From NCBI GenBank assembly GCA_022560555.1, contig JADFSZ010000116.1, positions 1 to 5,745 of the forward strand: a DNA stretch of 5,745 nt, read 5' to 3'. The notes beneath the pieces were generated by a model. The model had not been told where the DNA came from. It was given only the letters and a program-made list of their open reading frames with translations, and did no database searches. Both the position numbers and the translations under genes were made by a program. The stretch is from PVC group bacterium (GTDB lineage Bacteria > GCA-001730085 > JADFSZ01). Positions 1-5,500 of this stretch are shown piece after piece (positions within the stretch are counted from its first letter, which is position 1; every line of letters starts with the position of its first letter).

Positions 1-5
1 AAATC

Positions 6-506
6 ATGAAAAAATTACTCATAACAATGATGGCTTTAATGCTGATGGTTGGTATAAGCGCATCTGCAGATGCGGCGACCCCAACAGACACTATCAATGT
101 GACCGTCACCATTACTGCTAGCGGAGTCAGTGTCGTTGTGACTCCTGATGCTTGGGCGATCAGTGACATAGATGCATCGGACTCACCGACTACCGTTGGT
201 ATCGGTCCGGATTTCTTCACGGCGCTCAATGACAGTAATGCGAGTGAAGATCTTACGCTTAGTTCAGCAAGTAGTGATGACTGGACATTCGCTAACACAC
301 CTGGCGCTGATCAGTTCGGAATGAACTTTAGCACCGGCGGAGCGTTGCCAGTGTGGAACACGATTGACTCTTCAACGGGTGGCGAACTAGCAACTGGCTT
401 GGGAGCAGGTGCAGTTCGGACATTCGATTTACAATTGGAAGCGCCGACTTCAACCACGGTCGGAGGAACTCAGCAGACAATTGTTGTCACAGTGACAGCA
501 TCGTAA
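6..506 (+). CDS. Small exported beta-rich surface protein (WxL-like)
   Basis: A 166-aa exported protein of unknown function, probably a surface or matrix structural subunit. The N-terminus is a clear Sec signal: MKK, a hydrophobic run at residues 4-18, then an A-D-A cleavage site near residue 23. The mature part is rich in Ser, Thr, Asp, Gly and Val, has no Cys, and alternates hydrophobic and polar residues as beta-strands do (28-46, 138-145, 156-165). Trp occurs at 50, 93 and 117; two sit in W-x-hydrophobic contexts (WAI, WTF). The C-terminus ends in a strand after a Gly-Gly turn, as in WxL domains and spore-coat-U-like pilins, but there is no strict W-x-L and no anchor or sorting signal. 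The ATG is only 5 nt into the window, so its ribosome site and promoter are not visible. It is followed by a strong hairpin and two more exported-protein genes. The reading frame is sure; the role is inferred. Confidence 0.85.
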   Translation: MKKLLITMMALMLMVGISASADAATPTDTINVTVTITASGVSVVVTPDAWAISDIDASDSPTTVGIGPDFFTALNDSNASEDLTLSSASSDDWTFANTPGADQFGMNFSTGGALPVWNTIDSSTGGELATGLGAGAVRTFDLQLEAPTSTTVGGTQQTIVVTVTAS

Positions 507-528
507 GAGGAAGCCAAAACGATAGATA

Positions 529-560
529 TCTCACCCCGCCTTTTTGAAGGCGGGGTGGGA
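529..560 (+). promoter_or_regulatory. Intercistronic GC-rich hairpin without U-tract
   Basis: A 12-bp stem pairs 529-540 with 549-560; all pairs are Watson-Crick except one G-U. The 8-nt loop is TTTTTGAA. It lies 22 nt after the stop of the first exported protein and 41 nt before the second gene. The downstream bases (gcgtctatta) hold no T-run, so it is not a classical intrinsic terminator. It could block 3' exonucleases and raise the level of the upstream message over the downstream one, or act as a partial or factor-assisted terminator. The structure is plain in the sequence; the effect is inferred. Confidence 0.75.
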
Positions 561-601
561 GCGTCTATTACCATGTCAAAAATAGATAACAAGGGATAAC
601 T

Positions 602-1549
602 ATGAAAAAAAATTTACACTTCATAAGTTTGATAATTATTTTGTCAGGTGTCTTTATCATTCATAATCTTTATGCCGAAGAAGAAACACCGCCTCCAAAA
701 GAAATGGGTCTCAGGGTTGAACCCGGCGGCATGCTGGTTCAATATGTCCCCATAGGCATCACTTATGATTTTAAGAAAGAAGTGGGAATCCCTCTCACGA
801 TTTACAACCGGGATGACCGGGCGCATACCTATGTGCTCACAACGAACAAACCCTCCACGGTCGCGGCAAGAAAATGGCTGAAGGGTTATATTGAAATTCC
901 CAATCCCACGTGGTTTTGGTTTGATCAAAACGAGATCACCGTCCCCGCTCAGGGTACGGCCGAGGTCAATATGTATCTCAAAACTCCGGATGCTGAAAAA
1001 TATTACAATCAGCACTGGGCGATTTCCCTGGGAGTCAGCGGCAAACCCGGATCGGGACAACTGTTTGCTTTGGCCGTCTTTCCGCGCGTTGAGATTGAAA
1101 CATTGAGTAAAGATGATGCCAACGAAAATCCCCAGGGCATATTGGCGACCATGCCGAGCACGCTTGCCTTTGAAGATGTTGCTTTGGGAACAAAAGAGTC
1201 GAGAACGCTTCGAATATTTAACAATAGTGACAAAAAAAATCAATACAAACTGACACCGATGATTTTTCCCGCAGATCCGGCCAAAAGGCAAATATTTCCG
1301 TCGCCGACATACTCCTGGATCCCGGAGGTGAAATGGATTAAGGCGGACAAGAAAAAAATCCGGATCAACCCGAGGGAAGACGCGGAGGTAACGATCAGCA
1401 TAAAAATCCCCGTTGATAAAGAGCATTATCATCGCAAATGGGAAGCGATATTGTTTATTGAACCGGAAGTTGGGATTTCGGCCTTTGCGCGCATTCAAAT
1501 CGAAACGAAATCTGAAAATGAAAACATTGCAAAAGAGAATAGCGATTAA
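602..1549 (+). CDS. Exported two-domain beta-sandwich protein (WxLIP/DUF916-like organisation)
   Basis: A 315-aa exported protein. The signal peptide has KK at 2-3, a hydrophobic core about 7-23 and cleavage near L-Y-A|E at 25, followed by a Glu/Pro-rich linker. Two beta-sandwich units follow, about 36-167 and 180-302, and they are related. Segment 103-167 aligns with 244-302: a W-containing start, a P...AEV strand, a (T/I)P-D...Y......W turn, then A(...)R-(V/I)-(E/Q)-IET at the end. The opening G-L-R-V-E-P-G and the later I-T-V-P-A-Q-G-T-A-E-V resemble the Pro-Gly-rich first strand and late strand of DUF916-type proteins, which bind WxL proteins and peptidoglycan in Firmicutes. Unlike those, there is no C-terminal membrane helix; the tail is charged and soluble. 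A periplasmic or surface-bound partner of the first protein is the likeliest role. A PapD-like chaperone is an alternative, but no usher is visible. AAGGG at 591-595 sits 6 nt before the ATG and supports this start. Confidence 0.85.
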   Translation: MKKNLHFISLIIILSGVFIIHNLYAEEETPPPKEMGLRVEPGGMLVQYVPIGITYDFKKEVGIPLTIYNRDDRAHTYVLTTNKPSTVAARKWLKGYIEIPNPTWFWFDQNEITVPAQGTAEVNMYLKTPDAEKYYNQHWAISLGVSGKPGSGQLFALAVFPRVEIETLSKDDANENPQGILATMPSTLAFEDVALGTKESRTLRIFNNSDKKNQYKLTPMIFPADPAKRQIFPSPTYSWIPEVKWIKADKKKIRINPREDAEVTISIKIPVDKEHYHRKWEAILFIEPEVGISAFARIQIETKSENENIAKENSD

Positions 1550-2342
1550 TTTACCCAGGACGGCCCTGTGGATCTTTTTCTTGATTCTTGCCTCTCCGCA
1601 AGCCGGATGGGCCGCGTCGAGCGGGTCGGTGGCTATTACCGTCACGATCGAACAGATCGCGGGTGTTGAAGTTTCGGCCCCAACGGATCAATCCGGAGAT
1701 CCTAACGAGACATTAAACTATCTTTTTAATGTAGAAAACACGGGTTCGGGTCCCGACAATTTTGATTTAACAACTGAATCGACGGAACGTTTCCGGGTCA
1801 ATTTGCCGCAAGGAAAGAAAACCGGAATCCTGAATCCCGGCGATATCGCTGCTGTTTCGGTTGAAACAACGATTCCCGAGGGTGAGGCGGCCGGGGTCCA
1901 AGACATCCTGACACTTAAAGCAAAATCCCAGATCAATCGAAAAGTGTTTGATACAGATTTTGTCACGACAACGGTAAACACGGCCGCGGGAATTCATATC
2001 GATCCGCCGCGGGACAAATCAGATCAGCCCGGCAAAACAGTTTCCTATAACTTTACATTAGCCAATAGCGGGAATGTGATTGATCAGTATCAATTGATCG
2101 CAACATCGTCTTCGGGATGGAGCGTTGCGCTTCCCGAAGGAAATCTCAGCGACTCCCTCGCTTTTGGAAAGGGAGGCGGCACAAAGCAGCAGATTGCGGT
2201 TGAGATCACGATTGATACGAATGCAGCGGATGGAACGATTGACACGCTGACTTTACGGGGCACGTCTCTCTTTGATCCTTCAGTTTTTCAGGAAGTTTTT
2301 GTAAACACAACAGCCGTGATCCGCGGCCGGAACCAACCCTAA
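1518..2342 (+). CDS. Exported protein with two tandem Ig-like repeats
   Basis: A 274-aa exported protein. I chose the ATG at 1518 because it gives a good signal peptide: basic residues K2, K6, R7 and R14, a hydrophobic core 15-27, and cleavage near G-W-A|A at 32. The open frame extends further upstream but would carry a meaningless basic leader. The start overlaps the upstream gene by 32 nt and has only a purine-rich stretch, not a real Shine-Dalgarno, so coupled translation is likely. An alternative is CTG 1566 behind AGGA at 1557-1560. The mature protein opens with SGSVAITVTIEQIAGVEV, then two homologous units, about 49-157 and 158-267. Shared features are D.S..P..T..Y.F...N.G...D.(F/Y).L, a P(Q/E)G turn, a D.LTL strand and V(F)..VF/FV.T(T)VNT-like ends. 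This fits the CARDB/NEW3/DUF11-type adhesive or spacer Ig folds. There is no membrane anchor. It is probably a surface structural component or scaffold; the exact family is unassigned. Confidence 0.83.
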   Translation: MKTLQKRIAINLPRTALWIFFLILASPQAGWAASSGSVAITVTIEQIAGVEVSAPTDQSGDPNETLNYLFNVENTGSGPDNFDLTTESTERFRVNLPQGKKTGILNPGDIAAVSVETTIPEGEAAGVQDILTLKAKSQINRKVFDTDFVTTTVNTAAGIHIDPPRDKSDQPGKTVSYNFTLANSGNVIDQYQLIATSSSGWSVALPEGNLSDSLAFGKGGGTKQQIAVEITIDTNAADGTIDTLTLRGTSLFDPSVFQEVFVNTTAVIRGRNQP

Positions 2343-2351
2343 CGATATCGG

Positions 2352-2367
2352 CAGGAGCCCTGTTTTT
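2352..2367 (+). terminator. Minimal hairpin plus T-run after the surface-protein genes
   Basis: A short stem cagg/cctg (2352-2355 with 2359-2362, loop agc) is followed directly by TTTTT at 2363-2367, 10 nt after the last plus-strand stop codon. The position is right for an intrinsic terminator, but a 4-bp stem is weak and the T-run overlaps the stop codon of the convergent exporter gene. Confidence 0.3.
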
Positions 2368-3112
2368 ATGATTTGTTTAAAAAAACAATGATGTTTTTTA
2401 TGACAAGAGTGACGGCACTAACTGAACAGATTCCTAAAACAACTGTACGGATACGTCCCTGATCCAAGAATGCGGAAAGCCTGGGGGATATCCAGTACCC
2501 TATTAACATCCCCGGAGCAAGGAGGATTCCTATCACGAAATGTTTCATTCCCCACAAACCACCCAACCACATGACGGCGAGCATACCTAGAGACCCAAAA
2601 AAGAAGAGAAATGCCAAAAGCGCCCGTAGACGATTCCCAGGTTCATCCTGATACATCAAAGCTAAAGGCGGCGCACCAATCCCGGTTGTTGAACCCATAA
2701 ACCCGGAAATGGTTCCGATGAGCACCTGGTTTTTCCGAGTCTTTTGGATACGGTTTCCCTTAATGCTGAGAACAACAGCCAAAAGGATAATGATGCTAAA
2801 AATAAATCCAAGGAGTTTGGAATCTACGACACGAACTAAGGCCACTCCGAATATGGCACCGATAAAAATCCCTATCAGGTCCGGAATCACTTCCGTGGGG
2901 TGAAATTCGCGGCGCCCTCGATAGGCCATTTGACTTGTCAGAATCAGACTGGCAAGAATAATCGGCGCCGGCACAAAAACGGGATTGATCAACAACAATA
3001 TCGGAACGGCTATCAAGCCGGCCCCCAAACCCACCGAGGCCTGCACCGTTGCACCAAAAACAATAGCTAAGATAGCTCCGACATAATGCGCTAAGCTAAA
3101 ACCTAATTCCAT
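2366..3112 (-). CDS. TauE/SafE-family membrane exporter (DUF81)
   Basis: A 248-aa inner-membrane protein of the TauE/SafE family, whose characterised members export sulfite, sulfoacetate or other small organic anions; the substrate here cannot be read from sequence. The size matches the usual 240-270 aa. Two pseudo-symmetric halves each begin with the family's glycine-rich helix: FGATVQASVGLGAGLIAVP at 19-37 and SGFMGSTTGIGAPPLAL at 136-152. About eight hydrophobic segments are visible (near 7-43, 47-63, 76-94, 99-117, 128-150, 163-182, 190-207, 221-243), with a positively charged loop R-G-R-R at 65-68 and K/R at 118-128. It is last of five minus-strand genes, 58 nt after the 129-aa gene. No clear Shine-Dalgarno precedes the ATG (upstream bases are ccttaaaat), so translation may be weak. 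No sulfur-metabolism gene is present in the window to hint at its substrate. Confidence 0.9.
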   Translation of the reverse strand: MELGFSLAHYVGAILAIVFGATVQASVGLGAGLIAVPILLLINPVFVPAPIILASLILTSQMAYRGRREFHPTEVIPDLIGIFIGAIFGVALVRVVDSKLLGFIFSIIILLAVVLSIKGNRIQKTRKNQVLIGTISGFMGSTTGIGAPPLALMYQDEPGNRLRALLAFLFFFGSLGMLAVMWLGGLWGMKHFVIGILLAPGMLIGYWISPRLSAFLDQGRIRTVVLGICSVSAVTLVIKNIIVFLNKS

Positions 3113-3170
3113 ATTTTAAGGATAGTATTTTCTTGGAACATAATGAACATTTTTAAAATTCCATTTTTAA

Positions 3171-3560
3171 CTACAGTTCATGTTCTTTTTCATTAACTTC
3201 AAATTCTTCAGTTTTTTCTTTTTCAACAGTAAGGCTCCATACTCTTATATTGCCGGTGAGGCCAAGCCCAAGCTTTTTGGGATGTTCACCACCCAAACTC
3301 CGGTAGTATTTTTCTATAAGATCATAAACCTTTCTTTTATTATTAATCCCCACCTTATCATCCGGGACATTTTTCATATCAGTGATTTTCCCTTCAAGAT
3401 CGCTGCCGGCCGATTGTTTAATATCTGTATGGAGGTTACGATGCGTTCGACCATCGACATGAAGATCATAATATACTCTAGATATCATGTTTTTTTCATC
3501 ACTTCCGAAATCTTTGGAGTCCAACACACATTTATTAAAGATCATTTTTGCCTTTTTCAT
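3171..3560 (-). CDS. Conserved-looking 129-aa soluble protein, function unknown
   Basis: I cannot assign this protein to a named family. It has no signal peptide or membrane helix and is strongly charged. The visible layout is a beta-like N-terminal half (5-12, 26-36 with RVYYDLHVDG, then an H40-R-N-L-H-T-D-I-K strand 40-48), a Gly/Asp-rich middle (51-71), a helix at 74-89 (K-V-Y-D-L-I-E-K-Y-Y-R-S-L), a Gly-rich turn 96-103 (LGLGLTGN), a final strand NIRVWSLTVE (104-113) and a Glu/Lys-rich tail. The overall pattern, a strand pair followed by helix and strand, suggests a small compact alpha/beta domain. Its start is very well supported by AAAGGAGG, 6 nt upstream. The gap to the upstream membrane-protein gene is only 13 nt, so the two are co-translated. 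It could be a cytoplasmic partner of the neighbouring membrane proteins; this is guesswork. Confidence 0.78.
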   Translation of the reverse strand: MKKAKMIFNKCVLDSKDFGSDEKNMISRVYYDLHVDGRTHRNLHTDIKQSAGSDLEGKITDMKNVPDDKVGINNKRKVYDLIEKYYRSLGGEHPKKLGLGLTGNIRVWSLTVEKEKTEEFEVNEKEHEL

Positions 3561-3566
3561 TCTCTG

Positions 3567-3574
3567 CCTCCTTT
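3567..3574 (-). promoter_or_regulatory. Near-perfect Shine-Dalgarno overlapping a stop codon
   Basis: On the minus strand AAAGGAGG ends 6 nt before the ATG of the 129-aa gene. Its first A is also the last base of the TGA stop of the 144-aa gene. It is the strongest ribosome site in the window and indicates efficient, coupled initiation on the downstream gene. Confidence 0.8.
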
Positions 3575-4008
3575 CAATGAATTAATATTTTTGGCTTCCT
3601 CTTATCGTCATCCTCCTCCCATATGTCTTTACATCTATATCCGTAGATGAACATAGCGATATATTGCGGAATAAGAAGGAGAAAAATCCAAACAACAATA
3701 AACATGTCAAATATCATATCCATAAACATTCCTAGGGCGTAATTTTCTTTATATATATTGGACAGGACAAAGCCATTGTGGATGAAAAACCAAAACAAAC
3801 TCATGAGCCACCATATTCTCCAGAGGATATAATTAAGAATTTTCTTTTTAAAAGTATAGCCATAAACCGCAAGAAGATCTATAGGTGAAAGATGTGTCAC
3901 TAGGGTATCAAGAAGTTTTATCGGGGCATACATAAAAAAATAGGGAAATAAAATAAAGGAAGAAACGCTCAATGTAAACACAATCCAAAAATAAATCTTC
4001 CAGAACAT
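3574..4008 (-). CDS. 144-aa multi-spanning membrane protein with charged tail, unknown
   Basis: I do not recognise this family. The protein is very rich in Phe, Ile, Trp and Tyr. Three clear hydrophobic segments are visible, at about 5-27, 59-80 and 98-122, with a weaker amphipathic stretch at 30-50. It ends in a hydrophilic tail (123-144) holding a single Cys126, an acidic cluster WEEDDD and a basic KRKPK. The tail is probably cytoplasmic by the positive-inside rule (K54-K56 and R64 flank the second helix). No catalytic motif is visible. AAGGAAAG lies a few bases before the ATG, a good ribosome site. It lies 52 nt after a smaller membrane-protein gene and 13 nt before the soluble 129-aa gene, with which it probably works. 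The DNA is strongly AT-rich compared with ychF and the exporter. Small immunity-like or stress membrane proteins look like this, but nothing proves such a role. Confidence 0.75.
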   Translation of the reverse strand: MFWKIYFWIVFTLSVSSFILFPYFFMYAPIKLLDTLVTHLSPIDLLAVYGYTFKKKILNYILWRIWWLMSLFWFFIHNGFVLSNIYKENYALGMFMDMIFDMFIVVWIFLLLIPQYIAMFIYGYRCKDIWEEDDDKRKPKILIH

Positions 4009-4044
4009 TCATCTTTCCTTATAATAAATCAATAGAATGCGAAT

Positions 4045-4073
4045 ATTATACACCTTTTTGTTATTGGCAAGAA
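4045..4073 (-). promoter_or_regulatory. Possible internal promoter before the 144-aa gene
   Basis: A perfect -10 hexamer TATAAT (4045-4050, minus strand) lies in the 52-nt gap, about 37 nt before the downstream ATG, and TG directly precedes it. The -35 position 17 nt away reads TTCTTG, a poor match. AT-rich DNA makes chance TATAAT common, so this is only suggestive. Confidence 0.3.
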
Positions 4074-4375
4074 ATAATGACTAAGCCTACAAGCAAAATA
4101 CCCCAAATGGTGATTTTAGTTGTTAAGAACCCTATAAAGAACCCCAAATCTATTTTGTGAAGTTTTTGTGATTTATACAATCGAACATTGTAGAGATAAT
4201 AGGCGAAAAGGATAAAATAGCCAAATGCGCTTGGCCAAATGACAGGCTCTTGATAAACACAAAAGTCCAAAAAATAGATCGCTAAAACCAGATAATACGA
4301 AATCGCGTACGGAACACAACAATCATGACGGTAAAAATTGTAAATCTTCGAAAACAGTCCAAAGATTTTTTTCAT
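4061..4375 (-). CDS. 104-aa three-helix membrane protein, unknown
   Basis: A small membrane protein of no family I recognise. Hydrophobic segments lie at about 23-41, 46-63 and 77-101. A short basic amphipathic N-terminus (MKKIFGLFSKIYNFYRHD) precedes them, ending in a Cys19-Cys20 pair, and a Lys/Arg loop (65-74) lies between helices two and three. The N-terminal MKK is not a cleavable signal here: no Ala-x-Ala site follows and the first helix begins late. I set the start at ATG 4375, not at the in-frame GTG 4384, because GTG lies inside the ribosome site GAGGTGA (4381-4387), which is 5 nt from the ATG. It follows ychF by 24 nt on the same strand and precedes another membrane protein, so it is probably transcribed with them. 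Base composition is AT-rich, unlike ychF. No motif points to a reaction or ligand. Confidence 0.75.
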   Translation of the reverse strand: MKKIFGLFSKIYNFYRHDCCVPYAISYYLVLAIYFLDFCVYQEPVIWPSAFGYFILFAYYLYNVRLYKSQKLHKIDLGFFIGFLTTKITIWGILLVGLVIISCQ

Positions 4376-4380
4376 CAATC

Positions 4381-4387
4381 TCACCTC
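4381..4387 (-). promoter_or_regulatory. Shine-Dalgarno that fixes the start of the 104-aa protein
   Basis: GAGGTGA on the minus strand stands 5 nt before ATG 4375. The alternative in-frame GTG at 4382-4384 is part of this same element and has no ribosome site of its own at proper spacing, so ATG 4375 is preferred. Confidence 0.7.
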
Positions 4388-4399
4388 AACTCTTTTATG

Positions 4400-5500
4400 T
4401 CAGGTGCTGACACGAAATTCTGTGACATCCCCATCCTGCATAATATAGTCTTTACCTTCAATGCGCAGCAATCCGGCTTCTCGAGCTCCCTTCTTTCCCC
4501 CATACTTATCGATGGCTTCAAACGGAATAATTTCTGCTCGAATATATCCTTTTTCGAAATCCGTATGGATAACAGCAGCCGCTTTCGGACCCTTTGTCCC
4601 TTTATGGATGGTCCAAGCACGAACTTCCTGCTTACCGGATGTCAAAAAGGTCATTAAGCCCAGACTACTGTAACTGGTACGAATCAAACGATCCAATCCG
4701 GATTCTTTCAAACCAAGCTCTACGAGAAACTCTTTAGCATCAACCTTATCAAGCTGGGCGACTTCTTCTTCTATCAGCGCGCTAATCGGCACAACCAGAT
4801 CTCCGCTTTTTCCGGCCAATGTACGGACACCCTTCACATGGTCATTGTCCATATCCGGCAAATCGTCATCTCCCACATTAGCGGCATAAATGATATTTTT
4901 TGAAGTCAGAAAACGGTAATCACGAACAGCTATTTTGTCTTCATCACTAAGCTCAAGACTACGTGCGGATTTCTCCTGGCCAAGATGCTCTGAGACACGT
5001 GTTAAAACTTCGCATGTTTTCGCCACTTGTTTATCCCCACTCCTAGCTTTTTTAGACAATCGTTTTATCGCTCGATCACAATAGTCCAGATCAGCCAGGA
5101 TCAACTCCAGGTTAATCGTTTCAATATCTCTAACAGGATCAACGGCTCCGTCAACATGCACCACTTGATCATTATCAAAGCAGCGAACGACATGAACAAT
5201 GAGATCGACGTGATGAATATGTTCCAGAAACTGATTTCCTTTCCCCTCGCCCTTTGATGCACCCTTCACGAGACCGGCAATATCAACAAATTCGATCGTC
5301 GCATAAATCTTCTTATCCGGTTCTTCGATTTCGCACAAGCGATCGACTCGACTATCCGGGACTTTAACCACACCGACATTGGGATCAATTGTACAAAACG
5401 GATAGTTAGCTGCCTCAACACCGGCATTCGTTATCGCATTAAAAAGGGTTGATTTGCCAACATTCGGCAAGCCAACAAGACCACATGAAATTCCTGCCAT
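4400..5500 (-). CDS. ychF: Redox-responsive ATPase/GTPase YchF (OBG family, OLA1 orthologue)
   Basis: A full-length YchF (366 aa; E. coli 363). The family hydrolyses ATP in preference to GTP, binds ribosomes and modulates translation and oxidative-stress responses in the cytoplasm. Visible motifs are the P-loop GLPNVGKST (10-18), G2 with YPFCTIDPN (33-41), and G3 DIAGLVKGASKGEGKGNQF (73-91). The family's catalytic His lies in VVHVDG (His115). The G4 position is N208-V-G-D211, where most YchF proteins have N-x-x-E. A helical/coiled-coil insertion spans about 125-200. The C-terminal TGS domain covers about 282-366 with the hallmark EVRAWTI, IHTDFEKGYIRAE and EGKDYIMQDGDV blocks. The start has GGAG (5509-5512) 8 nt upstream. 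It is the first gene of the minus-strand cluster. In many bacteria pth lies directly upstream of ychF; it is not seen here. Identification is secure. Confidence 0.98.
   Translation of the reverse strand: MAGISCGLVGLPNVGKSTLFNAITNAGVEAANYPFCTIDPNVGVVKVPDSRVDRLCEIEEPDKKIYATIEFVDIAGLVKGASKGEGKGNQFLEHIHHVDLIVHVVRCFDNDQVVHVDGAVDPVRDIETINLELILADLDYCDRAIKRLSKKARSGDKQVAKTCEVLTRVSEHLGQEKSARSLELSDEDKIAVRDYRFLTSKNIIYAANVGDDDLPDMDNDHVKGVRTLAGKSGDLVVPISALIEEEVAQLDKVDAKEFLVELGLKESGLDRLIRTSYSSLGLMTFLTSGKQEVRAWTIHKGTKGPKAAAVIHTDFEKGYIRAEIIPFEAIDKYGGKKGAREAGLLRIEGKDYIMQDGDVTEFRVST

Noticed and set aside
1413-1517. Upstream extension of the 274-aa gene to ATG 1413
   Set aside because: It would add a basic leader before the signal peptide and overlap the upstream gene by 137 nt.
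644-1645. A 333-codon open frame on the minus strand
   Set aside because: It lies wholly opposite the 315-aa exported protein, is rich in Arg, Phe, Cys and His without any domain pattern, and has no signal or sensible neighbour. The plus-strand gene has a signal peptide, ribosome site and internal repeats.
2373-2388. Inverted repeat ttgttt/aaacaa followed by a T-run
   Set aside because: It is a purely A/T stem lying inside the exporter coding sequence, too weak to call a terminator.
3148-3170. Direct repeat catttttaa at 3148-3156 and 3162-3170
   Set aside because: Nine A/T-rich bases in an A/T-rich gap are likely by chance. An operator for the exporter gene is possible but not supported.
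3180-3650. A 156-codon plus-strand frame
   Set aside because: It is antisense to the 129-aa gene, Phe/Ile-rich from AT-rich DNA, and has no ribosome site. The minus-strand gene has a near-perfect one.
5027-5257. A 76-codon plus-strand frame
   Set aside because: It is a shadow of ychF in an antisense frame. The YchF motifs on the other strand are unambiguous.
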